Under the pieces are notes generated by a model. It worked only from the letters and a program-made list of their open reading frames with translations, ran no database searches and was not told the DNA's origin. A program made the position numbers and the translations under genes. A stretch of DNA of 64,000 bases from an uncultured Caulobacteraceae bacterium (GTDB lineage Bacteria; Pseudomonadota; Alphaproteobacteria; Caulobacterales; Caulobacteraceae), in contig CAIQJF010000083.1 of NCBI GenBank assembly GCA_903872075.1, positions 1 through 64,000 on the forward strand. Direction: 5' to 3'. Below, in pieces: positions 30,756-40,227 of this stretch; within the stretch, counting starts at the first letter, position 1; every line of letters starts with the position of its first letter.

Positions 30756-31550
30756 ATGAGTGAAGTCCTGGTGCAGGATCGTGATGGCGTTCGCCGGATC
30801 ATTCTCAATCGTCCGGACGTGATGAACGCCATCACCGGCCGGATGCTCGGCGAACTCAACGACGCGCTGAAGGCGGCTGACGACGATCCGGCCGTGCGCG
30901 TGGTGGTCCTCACCGGCGCGGGCCGGGGTTTCTGCTCGGGTCTGGATCTCAAACAGGCGGCGGCCGGCGAGGGAATCGGTGGGGCGGGTCTGGCCAGCGC
31001 CGGCGCGAAGCATCACTCCACCCGGGAGATCTGCACCGTCACCCTGCAGCGGATGGACAAGCCGGTGATCGGCGCCATCAACGGTGTGGCCGCGGGCTAC
31101 GGCCTCGACCTAGCCCTCGGCTGCGACATCCGCCTGATGTCCGACCGCGCGATCCTCATGCCGGGCTTCGTCAAGCGGGGCGTCATCCCGGAAAGCGGCG
31201 GCACCTGGTATCTGCCCAGGCTGCTGGGCTGGGCCAAGGCCTGCGAGGTGGCCATGCTGGGCGAGACCCTCAGCGCCGAGCAGTCCGTGGCCTATGGCCT
31301 GGCCAACAAGGCTGTCCCGGCGGCGGACTTCGAGGCGGAGGTTGACCGCTGGGCCGATCGCATCGCCGCCAACGCGCCGCTGGCCGTCACCGAGATGAAA
31401 CGCCTCTTCCGCCATGGCCTGACCCAGGACTTCGAGAGCCACTCTCACCATGTGCTGATGAGTCTGCTCAACCTGTTCCGATCCAACGACTTCAAGGAAG
31501 GCGTGCAGTCCTTTGTCGAGCGGCGCGATCCGGTCTTCCGGGGCGAGTAG
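30756..31550 (+). CDS. Enoyl-CoA hydratase family protein
   Basis: This 264-residue crotonase starts at the ATG 30756 with GGGAG 9 bases before it. It has FCSGLDLKQAAAGE, INGVAAGYGLDLALGCDIRL and FVKRGVIPESGGTWYLPRLLG; the Glu in PESGG occupies the catalytic position. It is the first gene of a run with the alpha/beta hydrolase (18 bases on) and the GlcD-like oxidase (4-base overlap). A beta-oxidation-type role for an unusual acid is inferred. Confidence 0.9.
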   Translation: MSEVLVQDRDGVRRIILNRPDVMNAITGRMLGELNDALKAADDDPAVRVVVLTGAGRGFCSGLDLKQAAAGEGIGGAGLASAGAKHHSTREICTVTLQRMDKPVIGAINGVAAGYGLDLALGCDIRLMSDRAILMPGFVKRGVIPESGGTWYLPRLLGWAKACEVAMLGETLSAEQSVAYGLANKAVPAADFEAEVDRWADRIAANAPLAVTEMKRLFRHGLTQDFESHSHHVLMSLLNLFRSNDFKEGVQSFVERRDPVFRGE

Positions 31551-31568
31551 GCCGGCGGAGGCGCGACG

Positions 31569-32384
31569 GTGTTGGAGATGCAGGTCGACATCCACGGCGA
31601 CGGGCGCAAGCCCTATCTGCTGATGGTGCACGGCCTTCTGTCGAGCCGGGCGCAGTGGAAGCCGAACGTGGCGGCGCTGAGCGCGGTGTGCACGCCGGTG
31701 ACGGTCGAGCTGTTCGGCCACGGCCGCTCGCCGAGCCCCGAGGATCCGGCCGCCTACACGGTCGCGGCCTATGTGGAGCGGTTCGACGCCCTGCGCGCGC
31801 GGCTCGGCGCCGACCGCTGGTTCATCTGCGGCCAGTCCTTCGGCGCCGGCCTGACGATCCGCTACGCCCTGACCTATCCGGACAGGGTGATCGGCCAGGT
31901 GTTCACCAACTCCATGTCGGGTCTGTCGACAGCCAGCCGGGCGCGTGAGCCCGAACGCCTGGCCCGGGCCGACGCGATCGCCCGGGGCGGGGTCGAGGCG
32001 ATGAAGGATCTCCCCTTCCACCCCCGTCCGGCGCGTCGCCTGTCACCAGAACTCTGGGAGGATCTTCTCGCCGACGCCGACCTGTTGAGCGCCGCCGCTG
32101 TGGCCGAGGCGCTGCGCACCACCTCGCCTGAACTCTCGGTCGCCGCCGACCTGAGCCGGATCGCGGTTCCCAGCCTGCTGGTGAACGGTACGCGCGAGAC
32201 CCCGTTCCAGCCCCTGCGCGACCTCGCGGCCCGGGAGATTCCCGGTCTTACCGTGGTCGATCTGCCCGGCGGTCATTCGGTCAACCTTGATCAGTCCGAG
32301 GGCTTCAACGCGGCCGTGGCGGCCTTCATCGCCCGGACGCTCGGCGAACCCGCCGTACGAGACGATACGGAGACAAGACCATGA
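31569..32384 (+). CDS. Alpha/beta hydrolase
   Basis: The 271-residue protein begins at the GTG 31569 (GGAGG 7 bases before). The fold motifs are LLMVHGLLSSRAQWKPNV, FICGQSFGAGLTIRYALT with Ser in GQSFG as nucleophile, and VVDLPGGHSVNLDQSEGF with the catalytic His. It is a serine hydrolase of the esterase/lactonase kind. The last four bases overlap the next ATG, so it is coupled to the FAD oxidase gene. Confidence 0.87.
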   Translation: MLEMQVDIHGDGRKPYLLMVHGLLSSRAQWKPNVAALSAVCTPVTVELFGHGRSPSPEDPAAYTVAAYVERFDALRARLGADRWFICGQSFGAGLTIRYALTYPDRVIGQVFTNSMSGLSTASRAREPERLARADAIARGGVEAMKDLPFHPRPARRLSPELWEDLLADADLLSAAAVAEALRTTSPELSVAADLSRIAVPSLLVNGTRETPFQPLRDLAAREIPGLTVVDLPGGHSVNLDQSEGFNAAVAAFIARTLGEPAVRDDTETRP

Positions 32385-33769
32385 CCGATTGGCTGAACGG
32401 TCTGAGCGAGTCGCTGGGGCCGGGCGCGGTGCTCACCGGCCAGGACGCTCTCGACAAGGCCCAGAGTCCCTGGACCCGCCTGGGCGCCCCGATCGCCGTC
32501 CTGCGGCCGCGCACGACCGACGAGGTGTCGCGGATTCTGAAGGCTGCCTCGCAGGCGGGCGTTGCCGTCGTGCCCTGGGGCGGACGTACGGGCCTGGTGG
32601 ATGGCGCGCGGGCGGACGAGGCCTTGGCCCTGTCGCTGGAGCTGATGAACGCCGTGGAGGAGATCGATCCCGCCGCCGGGATCATGCGGGTCCAGGCCGG
32701 CTGCGTACTGCAGGCCGCCTGCGAGGCGGCTGACAGCCAGGGCCTCCTGCTGCCCCTCGATCTGGGCTCGCGCGGATCGGCGACGGTCGGCGGCAACATC
32801 TCCACTAACGCCGGGGGCAACAGGGTTCTGCGCTACGGCATGATGCGGGATATGGTTCTGGGGATCGAGGCAGTCCTGGCCGACGGAACCGTGGTCGACG
32901 CCCTCAATCCGCTGATCAAGAACAACGCCGGCTACGACATCAAGCAGCTGTTCATTGGCACGGAAGGCACCCTCGGCGTCGTCACCCGCGCCGTGCTGCG
33001 CCTTCGCCCGAAGCCCGCCAGCCACAACGTCGCCCTGCTTGCCGTGGACTCCTTCGAGGCGCTGCCCCGCGTCCTGCGCCGGCTGGAGCGCGGCTTCGGC
33101 GGCGGTATGTCCGCCTTTGAGGTGCTCTGGCCGGAGTTCTACGACCTGGTCACCACGCCGCCCGCGCGCGGAACCGCGCCGCTCTCCCGCGGCCACGCCT
33201 TCTACATTCTGACCGAGGCCATGGGCGGCGACGCGGCGGCGGACGGCCACCGCTTTGAGGCTGTTCTCGGGGCTGCGCTTGAGGACGGGGACATCGTCGA
33301 TGCGGTGATCGCCAAGTCGGACTCTGAGCGGGCGGCCCTCTGGGCCCTGCGCGACGATGTGGGCCAGACGAGCCGCAACGGGCCGATCATGGCCTTCGAT
33401 GTCAGCCTCCGGATCGCCGACATGCCGGCCTATGTGGCCGACGTCCGCGCCGGCCTCCCGACCCTGGCCGCGTCGGGCGCGGAGATGATGGTGTTCGGCC
33501 ATCTTGGCGACGGCAATCTGCACATTATCGCGCCGGCCGGGGACCGGTCGGCGGCAACGAAGCGGGCGGTGGAGGAAGCGGTTTACGCCCCCCTGCGCGC
33601 GCGGGGCGGCTCGATCTCGGCCGAGCACGGCATCGGCCTGATGAAGCGTGAGTTTCTGTCCTGGTCGCGCTCGCCGGCCGAACTGGCGGTGATGCGCACC
33701 CTCAAGACGGCGTTCGATCCGCGCAATATTCTCAATCCCGGCAAGGTCCTCGGCCTTGTGGAGACCTGA
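32381..33769 (+). CDS. GlcD-type FAD-linked 2-hydroxyacid oxidase
   Basis: At 462 residues it is a member of the FAD-binding type 4 family with glycolate oxidase GlcD and D-lactate dehydrogenases. PWGGRTGLVDGA and RGSATVGGNISTNAGGNRVLRYGMMRDMVLG are the FAD-binding segments; VFGHLGDGNLHII and SAEHGIGLMKRE near the C-terminus complete the signature. Its ATG overlaps the preceding gene by 4 bases. Electrons may go to the quinone pool or an electron-transfer flavoprotein; the substrate is not known. Confidence 0.93.
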   Translation: MTDWLNGLSESLGPGAVLTGQDALDKAQSPWTRLGAPIAVLRPRTTDEVSRILKAASQAGVAVVPWGGRTGLVDGARADEALALSLELMNAVEEIDPAAGIMRVQAGCVLQAACEAADSQGLLLPLDLGSRGSATVGGNISTNAGGNRVLRYGMMRDMVLGIEAVLADGTVVDALNPLIKNNAGYDIKQLFIGTEGTLGVVTRAVLRLRPKPASHNVALLAVDSFEALPRVLRRLERGFGGGMSAFEVLWPEFYDLVTTPPARGTAPLSRGHAFYILTEAMGGDAAADGHRFEAVLGAALEDGDIVDAVIAKSDSERAALWALRDDVGQTSRNGPIMAFDVSLRIADMPAYVADVRAGLPTLAASGAEMMVFGHLGDGNLHIIAPAGDRSAATKRAVEEAVYAPLRARGGSISAEHGIGLMKREFLSWSRSPAELAVMRTLKTAFDPRNILNPGKVLGLVET

Positions 33770-33806
33770 GCCAACCCTACCTCTTCGGCAGACAAGAGGT
33801 CCCTGT

Positions 33807-34187
33807 ATGAAACGCGCCGGTCTGTTGATCGCGGCCCTGACCCTGACCCTCGCGGCCCAGTCCGCGGCGGCCGAGACCCTGAGCCTGGTCTGCAAGGTCC
33901 ACTGGACCAAGGCCGGCGGCGCCCATCGCGAGGGCCGGCGGCGGCTGGATCTTGATTTGGCGCGCAAGACCGTGCGGGTCTCCGACGATCTGGGCAAAGG
34001 CTGGCAGTTCAGGCGCGAGTACGGCTACCTCGCGGCCGACGCCAATCTGATTCGGCTGGAATCGGGCGACGGCAAGGAAGCCTCAGTGGACCGGCGCACG
34101 GGGCTCTACAGCTTCCACAACAGCCATGACGGCGTGACGATCCGCGGTCCGTCTGAAAAGGCGGCGGCGGAGACGCCGCGCTTCTGA
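33807..34187 (+). CDS. Small secreted protein of unknown function
   Basis: The 126-residue protein starts MKRAGLLIAALTLTLAAQ, a classical Sec signal peptide with probable cleavage after SAAA. The mature part of about 105 residues is rich in charged residues and beta-type segments (TLSLVCKVHWTKAGG, RLDLDLARKTVRVSDDLGKG, IRLESGDGKEASVDRRTGLY). It is likely periplasmic. One Cys in the mature part excludes an internal disulfide. I do not recognise a family. Its neighbours, an FAD oxidase and an MFS transporter, give no clear function. Confidence 0.75.
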   Translation: MKRAGLLIAALTLTLAAQSAAAETLSLVCKVHWTKAGGAHREGRRRLDLDLARKTVRVSDDLGKGWQFRREYGYLAADANLIRLESGDGKEASVDRRTGLYSFHNSHDGVTIRGPSEKAAAETPRF

Positions 34188-34238
34188 TCCCGGCGAGGGT
34201 CCCTGGACGACGGCGGCGACGCAGGCCACGTTCGCCGC

Positions 34239-35648
34239 ATGGTCCAACCGCCCGACCCCACCGATGAACCCGCCGCGGCGATCGCGCCGCCGGCTCGGCG
34301 CCGCGCCGCCGATGTCCTGAAATCCCTGTCCCAGCCCAAGGTCGGGCTGATGCTGGCGCTTGGGTTCTCCTCAGGCCTGCCTTTCATGTTGATCGGCAAC
34401 ACCTTGACCTTCTGGCTGGCCGAGGACGGCGTGAAGCTGGCGGTGATCGGTTTCCTGTCCTGGATCACCCTGACCTATTCGGTGAAGTTCCTGTGGGGCG
34501 CGGTGGTGGATCGCCTGCCGGCGCCGCTGATCGGTCGGCTCGGCCGCCGCCGCGGCTGGATGATCATCACCCAGGTTGGCGTCGGCACCGGCCTGATCGG
34601 CATGGCGTGCACGGATCCCCGAACGCAGCTCGGCCTGCTGGTCGGCTTTGGCCTGCTCACGGGGGTTTCTGCCGCCGCTCAGGACACGGTGGTCGACGCC
34701 TGGCGGATCGAATCGGCGGCTGACGCCGACGAACTGGGCCTGCTCACAGCCGCCTACAGCCTGGGCTACCGCGCCGCTCTGATCGCCACCGAGGCCTTGA
34801 TCCTGCTCCTGGCCAACGCCGTGGGCTGGCCGATCTCGTACGGCCTCTACGGCGGACTGATGGTGGTGGGCGTGATCGCCGCCCTGCTGGTGGTCGAGCC
34901 GGCGCGCGCCGACGCGGCCATGGAGGCTAAGAGCCATGAGGCGGCGGTCCATCCGGCGCGCGCGATCGGCGACGCGATTGTGGGGCCGTTCATCGCCTTC
35001 TTCCGCGCCCACGGCTGGGCTTTGGCCGGGCTCATGCTAGGCATGATCACCTTCTACCACCTGTGCGACTACATGCGCGGGCCGATGAGCAATCCCTATT
35101 ACAAGGCGCTCGGCATCTCCAAGCCGACCATCGCGGCCGTACGGGCGACCATCGGCCTGGGCGGCTCGCTGGCGGGAATCGCGCTCGGCGGCGCGGCGTC
35201 GCTGCGCCTGGGCAATTTCCGGACTCTCATCCTGGGCGCCGTTCTGCAGCCGATCGCGGTGGCGGCCTTCGCGCTTCTCGCCTGGCGTGGCGGCGACTGG
35301 ACCCTGATTTCGGCCGGCCCGGTGACTCTGACCGGGTTCGAGGCGATCATGGCCTTCGATTCCCTGGTCATGGCCTTTTCCGGCGTGGCGCTGGTGGCCT
35401 TCATGTCAACCCTGACCAGCCTCGGCTACACCGCCACCCAGTATGCCCTGCTGACATCGGCCCTGACCTGGACCGGAAAGACCCTCAAGGGCTTTTCCGG
35501 GGTGATCGTCGATGACCTGCAACAGGGCCGCACCCTGCTGGAAGCCTACGGCCTGTTTTATCTGCTCTCCGCCGCCATCGGCGTACCGGCTATCGTGCTT
35601 TGCCTGATCCTGGCCTACCGGCGGCCGGCGGCGCGGCCGATCGGCTAA
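34239..35648 (+). CDS. AmpG-like MFS transporter
   Basis: The 469-residue protein has about twelve membrane segments and the AmpG-type features MLALGFSSGLPFMLIGNTLT in helix 1, WITLTYSVKFLWGAVVDRLP and AAQDTVVDAWRIE after helix 4, which is characteristic of the muropeptide permease group. AmpG imports anhydromuropeptides for cell-wall recycling. The stop codon overlaps the opposing protease stop. The substrate assignment follows from the family only. Confidence 0.88.
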   Translation: MVQPPDPTDEPAAAIAPPARRRAADVLKSLSQPKVGLMLALGFSSGLPFMLIGNTLTFWLAEDGVKLAVIGFLSWITLTYSVKFLWGAVVDRLPAPLIGRLGRRRGWMIITQVGVGTGLIGMACTDPRTQLGLLVGFGLLTGVSAAAQDTVVDAWRIESAADADELGLLTAAYSLGYRAALIATEALILLLANAVGWPISYGLYGGLMVVGVIAALLVVEPARADAAMEAKSHEAAVHPARAIGDAIVGPFIAFFRAHGWALAGLMLGMITFYHLCDYMRGPMSNPYYKALGISKPTIAAVRATIGLGGSLAGIALGGAASLRLGNFRTLILGAVLQPIAVAAFALLAWRGGDWTLISAGPVTLTGFEAIMAFDSLVMAFSGVALVAFMSTLTSLGYTATQYALLTSALTWTGKTLKGFSGVIVDDLQQGRTLLEAYGLFYLLSAAIGVPAIVLCLILAYRRPAARPIG

Positions 35649-36481
35649 CCCGCGAGACAGACCACCGGGACGATCCGAAGGTTGCCCCGCAGCACGGCGG
35701 AGATCCGGCTGTAGCTGCCCGGACTCATCGGCGCGGCCCGCGCGCCGGTGGCGGGCTCGATATGGGCCCGGATGATCGCCATGCGCAGTGCGGTCGGGGT
35801 TGTCGTATAGATCTGACCGTGCCGCCGCGACTGGGCGATGGTCACCCCGATCACGCGACCTTGTGAGTCGAGGGCGGGCGCACCGGAAAGTCCCGCCAGA
35901 CTGGGCGGGATCGGGCCCTCGTCATCGCTCTCCGACCAGGCCAGCACAGACTCATGCCGTGTTCGTCGTCCCCGGAGCACAAGGGTCTCGCGGCGAAGAA
36001 GGCGACTGGACACCTGACCGGGATGGCCCTGTGGAAAGCCGGCGTGGAAGGCGGTCATGCCATGCCTGAGGCTATCGCGCGGTGCGATTGGCAGCGCCGG
36101 GGCCCCGCCCTGGGTGATCAGGACAGCGGTCTCGCCGTGCGGATCTATCCGTACTTCCGCCGCCACGCCCTGGCCCGGCCCGACGACGATGGCCGTGTGG
36201 GCGCAGCCCTCGACCACGTGTCGCGCCGTCATCCACATGCCGCCCGCCGAGATGGAGAACGCCGTCCCGGCGCCGGGGCCGGCGCCGCTGGGGACATCGA
36301 CCGTGATGGTCGGATCGAGCAGGGATGTCGCCGGTGTCGCATGGCTCGACGAAGGGGGGGCCGCCTGTCCGCCGCCGGCGGCGGCGCTGTCCCGGAGCCA
36401 AAACGGCAGCACGATCGCGGCGCCGATCAGGGCGCCGACGACCCCAAGGCCGATCAACCAGTCGGGCGGGCGGGCGGTCAC
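35645..36481 (-). CDS. Membrane-anchored trypsin-like protease with altered triad
   Basis: This 278-residue protein begins at GTG 36481 and has one N-terminal membrane helix (WLIGLGVVGALIGAAIVLPF), so the protease domain should face the periplasm. The catalytic His is H88 in WMTARHVVEG and the Ser S199 in LAGLSGAPALDSQG. At the place of the DegP-type aspartate (DLALL) stands E117 in HGETAVL, so the triad would be His-Glu-Ser. It lacks PDZ domains. It is 9 bases downstream of tyrA and may be cotranscribed. Confidence 0.82.
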   Translation of the reverse strand: MTARPPDWLIGLGVVGALIGAAIVLPFWLRDSAAAGGGQAAPPSSSHATPATSLLDPTITVDVPSGAGPGAGTAFSISAGGMWMTARHVVEGCAHTAIVVGPGQGVAAEVRIDPHGETAVLITQGGAPALPIAPRDSLRHGMTAFHAGFPQGHPGQVSSRLLRRETLVLRGRRTRHESVLAWSESDDEGPIPPSLAGLSGAPALDSQGRVIGVTIAQSRRHGQIYTTTPTALRMAIIRAHIEPATGARAAPMSPGSYSRISAVLRGNLRIVPVVCLAG

Positions 36482-36490
36482 GGATCGAGG

Positions 36491-37423
36491 CTACGGCGCC
36501 CGGCGCCGCCGCCCGAAATCGGGCTCCGGGGTTTCCTGGCCGGCGTCGATCACGCCACGCCGAATCTCGCGGGTGCGGGTGAAGAGCTCCTGCAGTTTCT
36601 CGCCTTCGCCCCAGCGGATCGCCCGCGACAGAGCCTGAAGGTCTTCGGTGAACCGGCCGAGAATTTCGAGCACCGCGTCCTTGTTGGCCAGGAAGACGTC
36701 GCGCCACATGATGGGATCGGACGCGGCGATGCGGGTGAAGTCGCGGAAACCGCCGGCCGAATATTTGATCACTTCGCTGCGGGTGACCTCCTCCAGGTCG
36801 GCGGCGGTGCCCACGATATTGTAGGCGATCAGGTGCGGCAGGTGCGATGTGACGGCCAGCACCAAGTCGTGGTGGCGCTCGTCCATGATATCCACCTGGG
36901 CGCCGATGGCGGACCAGAAGGCGGTCAACCGGTGCACGGCGGCGGCGAAGGCCGGATCCTCGCTCGGGCGCGGGGTGAGAATGGTCCAGCGGCCCTGAAA
37001 CAGGGTGGAGAATCCGGCATCGGGCCCGGACGTCTCGGCCCCGGCGATGGGGTGGCCGGGGATAACGAAGGCGTGCGGCGGAACGACCTGGGCGAGCGCC
37101 TCGGAAACCGCGGCCTTGACGGAGCCTACGTCAGTGACCGTTGCGCCGGTCTTGATGCTGTCGGCGACGGCCGCCGCCGCGGGACCGATGGAAAGCGGCG
37201 GGGTGGCGAAGACGATCAGGTCGGCGTCCTTCACGGCGTCCCTGGCGTTCTCGACAACCTCGTCCGCGAGGCCGAGTTCGCACACACGGTCGCGCACGGC
37301 CGGACTGGCGTCCATGGCCGCGATCCGGCCGACAATCCCTTGGGCGCGTGCGGCGCGAATGACGGACGATCCGATCAGGCCGCAACCGATCAGCGCCATT
37401 TTCGGATAAATCACGTCGGTCAT
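36491..37423 (-). CDS. tyrA: Prephenate/arogenate (cyclohexadienyl) dehydrogenase
   Basis: The enzyme oxidises prephenate or arogenate toward tyrosine. The 310-residue protein shows the Rossmann loop ALIGCGLIGSSVIRAAR, DLIVFATPPLSIG, TVTDVGSVKAAV, PGHPIAGAETSGPDAG and the C-terminal dimerisation part with SHLPHLIAYNIVGTA. No chorismate mutase or ACT domain is present. The ATG overlaps the hisC stop by 4 bases (ATGA), so tyrA and hisC are translationally coupled, a common arrangement because HisC-type aminotransferases also act on aromatic keto acids. Confidence 0.95.
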   Translation of the reverse strand: MTDVIYPKMALIGCGLIGSSVIRAARAQGIVGRIAAMDASPAVRDRVCELGLADEVVENARDAVKDADLIVFATPPLSIGPAAAAVADSIKTGATVTDVGSVKAAVSEALAQVVPPHAFVIPGHPIAGAETSGPDAGFSTLFQGRWTILTPRPSEDPAFAAAVHRLTAFWSAIGAQVDIMDERHHDLVLAVTSHLPHLIAYNIVGTAADLEEVTRSEVIKYSAGGFRDFTRIAASDPIMWRDVFLANKDAVLEILGRFTEDLQALSRAIRWGEGEKLQELFTRTREIRRGVIDAGQETPEPDFGRRRRAP

Positions 37424-38535
37424 GTGGCGGTGGGCTGACCCAGGAAGTCGCTCAGCGCCTCGATCACAGCGCGGTTGTGCGCCTCAAGGCCGATGGTGAC
37501 GCGCAGGTGGTCGGGAAGGCCATAGCCTCCGACACCCCGGACAATCAGACCACGGCTGGCCAGGAAAGCCTCCGCCGCCCCGGCGACCTTGCCGCCGCTG
37601 CGGGCGAACCCGATCAGGATGAAATTGCCCGTCGACGGGACAACTTCGAGCCCCAGTCCGCCGAATTGCTGGGTCAGCCACGGCCGCCACTGTTCCACAT
37701 GGGCCAGAGAGAGCGCCTGAAACTCTTCGTCGGCCAGGGCGGCGATCGCCGCCGCCTGTCCGGCGATGGAGGTGTTGAACGGCAGGCGGATGCGGTCGAC
37801 GGCATCGGCGATGGCGGCGGGGGCATAGGCCCAGCCCACCCTCAGCGCCGCCAGACCGTGCAGCTTGGAGAAGGTGTGGGTGACAACGACGTTGCCCGCG
37901 GTCCGCGCCAGGGCGAGCCCGTCGTCGAAGCCGGGGTCGCTGTTGAACTCCGCATAGGCGCCGTCCAGCACCAGGATCACCCGCCCGGGCAGGCCAGCGT
38001 GCAGGCGTTCGACCTCGTCACGTGAGATGAAGGTGCCGGTGGGATTGGCCGGATTGGCGATGAACACCAGCCGCGTGCGGTCGTCCACCTGCTCGAGCAC
38101 CTTGTCCACATCGATGCGGTAGTTGGTCTCGGCGGCGTAGCGCACCTCGCCCTGATTGGCCCGAGCGCCGATGGCGTAGGCCCCGAAGCCGTATTCGCCC
38201 TGGATGATATTGTCGCCCGGCTCGAGATAGGTCTGGTTGAGCAGGGCAAAGATCTCGTCGGTGCCGCAGCCCAGAATCAGCCGGTCAGGCTCCAGGCCGT
38301 ATCGCGCGGCGAGGGCGGCGCGCAGCGGATTTCCGCGGCCATCGGGATAGAGCGCCATGTCGCCGGCGGCGGCGAGGTAGGCCTCCCGCGCCGCGGGGCT
38401 GCACCCCAGAATATTCTCATTCGCCGACAGCTTGACCGGATGGGCCACGCCCTCGGCGGTCGCCTTGCCCGGCTTGTAGGGCGTGATGTCGAGAATCCCC
38501 GGACGGGGGATGGGCAGGGTCGGCGTGTCGGTCAT
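37420..38535 (-). CDS. hisC: Histidinol-phosphate/aromatic aminotransferase
   Basis: HisC makes histidinol phosphate and, in bacteria that pair it with tyrA, may also transaminate prephenate or aromatic keto acids. The 371-residue protein begins MTDTPTLPIPRPGILDITPYKPGK, a typical HisC start, and has LSANENILGCSP, ANPTGTFISRDEVERL, the PLP lysine in HTFSKLHGLAALRVGW, and FARSGGKVAGAAEAFLASRG. The neighbouring DUF2125 gene is 31 bases upstream. Confidence 0.95.
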   Translation of the reverse strand: MTDTPTLPIPRPGILDITPYKPGKATAEGVAHPVKLSANENILGCSPAAREAYLAAAGDMALYPDGRGNPLRAALAARYGLEPDRLILGCGTDEIFALLNQTYLEPGDNIIQGEYGFGAYAIGARANQGEVRYAAETNYRIDVDKVLEQVDDRTRLVFIANPANPTGTFISRDEVERLHAGLPGRVILVLDGAYAEFNSDPGFDDGLALARTAGNVVVTHTFSKLHGLAALRVGWAYAPAAIADAVDRIRLPFNTSIAGQAAAIAALADEEFQALSLAHVEQWRPWLTQQFGGLGLEVVPSTGNFILIGFARSGGKVAGAAEAFLASRGLIVRGVGGYGLPDHLRVTIGLEAHNRAVIEALSDFLGQPTAT

Positions 38536-38566
38536 GGCGGGGTATGGCGACGATCGAAAGGGCCTG

Positions 38567-39610
38567 TCAATAAACCCGCGGCGCAGGTCCGACGCCGACC
38601 GGCCCGAGCGTGGTCTCCCCCGCCTGGAAAACCGCGGTCAGAGGCGCGAGACCGCCCTTCTCACCCGCGGCGAGAATGGCGCCGGCGGTCTTCGCCGACT
38701 CCGGCGGCAGGGCGCTCACCTGGGCCAGATCTTCGACGAGACGGGCGCCGCCTTTCACAGTCAAAGGCAGGGTTCCGGTCAGACGGCCGTCCGTCCCGAT
38801 GGCAAGATCGCCGGAGGTCGCCTCGATGGACCGGGCGGCGCCGCGGACGGTCAGGCGGCGGACGGTCCATCGACCGCCGGCGGCTTGCCAGTTGTGCAGC
38901 GCGCCCGAAAAGCCCTGACCGTTCAGGGCGGCCGCATGGGTAAAGAGGCCATCGGCGATGAAGGTCACCGGGCTGTCTCCGCCGATCTGCCGGAACCAGC
39001 CGGTCCCCGCGGGGCGCGCCTGGTCGAGTTCCAGATAGGCCGCGCCTTGATCGCTCGGCCCGGCCTTGCTGTGGAAGTGAAACTCGCCGGCGCGGGTGAA
39101 GGCGAAGGGCTGCGCGCCCGGCGGCGTCACAAAGGTCAGACCCAGTCCCTCGATGGAGAGGCGCGGCGGATGGGCGGCGCCGTCGGACATGCTGGCGCGC
39201 AGGGCCTTGGCGGCGATCGACACCGGTCCGCCGACTCGCCTGATCAGCACCGCCCCGTTCGGCGCCACCGCGACCCAGTGATCCGGGGCGAAGGCGAAGG
39301 CCTCGGCCTTCAGACTCGGCGCGGTCAGCCCCCAGCCCGACCGTTCGCGCAGTCGCGGGGCCTTGATCTCCACGTCCAGGCGAAACGGGTAACCCGAAAC
39401 GCTGCGGCTGACCCAGTCGACCCGATAGCCGGCCTGCTCCCAGGCATGGGCGGCAGTGTCCATCCGCCGGTAGATTTCACCCTGAAGCCAAAGCCAGCCC
39501 AGGCTCCAGGCGACAACGCCGACACCCAGGAGGCCGAAGGGAATATACAGACCCAGCCGGGAAGGCGGCTTGGCCGGTTTACGGGGCGGGGACTTATCGG
39601 GCAGGGTCAT
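38567..39610 (-). CDS. DUF2125 membrane-anchored protein
   Basis: The 347-residue protein has a Pro/Lys-rich cytoplasmic N-terminus, one membrane helix (LYIPFGLLGVGVVAWSLGWL) and a large periplasmic part of repeated beta strands. GYRVDWVSRSVSGYPFRLDV is the DUF2125 hallmark. Members are alphaproteobacterial, of unknown function, and have an all-beta architecture reminiscent of AsmA/TamB-like lipid-transport proteins. It is the first gene of the DUF2125-hisC-tyrA-protease run and is divergent to chaC. Confidence 0.87.
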   Translation of the reverse strand: MTLPDKSPPRKPAKPPSRLGLYIPFGLLGVGVVAWSLGWLWLQGEIYRRMDTAAHAWEQAGYRVDWVSRSVSGYPFRLDVEIKAPRLRERSGWGLTAPSLKAEAFAFAPDHWVAVAPNGAVLIRRVGGPVSIAAKALRASMSDGAAHPPRLSIEGLGLTFVTPPGAQPFAFTRAGEFHFHSKAGPSDQGAAYLELDQARPAGTGWFRQIGGDSPVTFIADGLFTHAAALNGQGFSGALHNWQAAGGRWTVRRLTVRGAARSIEATSGDLAIGTDGRLTGTLPLTVKGGARLVEDLAQVSALPPESAKTAGAILAAGEKGGLAPLTAVFQAGETTLGPVGVGPAPRVY

Positions 39611-39651
39611 CGGACAAGATTCCGGCGGTTCGCGGAGGGTGGTCTTAAGGC

Positions 39652-40227
39652 ATGACGGCAGGCGTGGGCGAGGGGCATTGGGTGTTCGGCTACGGATCGC
39701 TCATGTGGCGGCCGGGCTTTCCCTATGCCGAACGCACCGCGGCGCGGCTCAGTGGCCGGCGGCGGGCCTTTTGCATCTATTCGGTTCACCATCGGGGGAC
39801 GCCGGAGCGCAAGGGCCTCGTCCTCGGCCTCGCCGCCGGGGGATCGGTGCGCGGCGCGGCCTACCGGGTGACCGACGCCGACTGGCCCACGGTCTACGCC
39901 TATCTGCTGGAACGCGAGCAGCCGACGGAGACCTATGTGGAGGCGCGCGTCGCGGTCCGCCTGCTGGACGGACGGACCGTTCGCGCGGTGACATTCCTGT
40001 CGGACAAGGGCCATCCGCAATGGGCGGGGGCGTTGGATGCCGAGCAGCAGGCGCAATTGATCGCCGGGGCGCGCGGCCTGTCCGGCCGCAACATCGACTA
40101 CCTCCGCGATCTGGTCGAGCACCTGCGGGCCGAGGGAATCCGCGACCACGGCATGGAACGGCTGCTGCACAGGGTCGCCGACCTGGAGGGCGAGGTCGCG
40201 GGGTCTATTCCGCGAGCAGCCGTCTAG
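39652..40227 (+). CDS. chaC: ChaC-type glutathione-specific gamma-glutamylcyclotransferase
   Basis: ChaC cleaves glutathione to 5-oxoproline and Cys-Gly. The 191-residue protein has the substrate-binding WVFGYGSLMWRPGFPY at the N-terminus, RRAFCIYSVHHRGTPERKG and GSVRGAAYRV, then the catalytic Glu in LLEREQPTETYVEARV. Length and order match the family. Its 3' end overlaps the opposing acyltransferase gene by 23 bases. The substrate is inferred from the family. Confidence 0.92.
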   Translation: MTAGVGEGHWVFGYGSLMWRPGFPYAERTAARLSGRRRAFCIYSVHHRGTPERKGLVLGLAAGGSVRGAAYRVTDADWPTVYAYLLEREQPTETYVEARVAVRLLDGRTVRAVTFLSDKGHPQWAGALDAEQQAQLIAGARGLSGRNIDYLRDLVEHLRAEGIRDHGMERLLHRVADLEGEVAGSIPRAAV

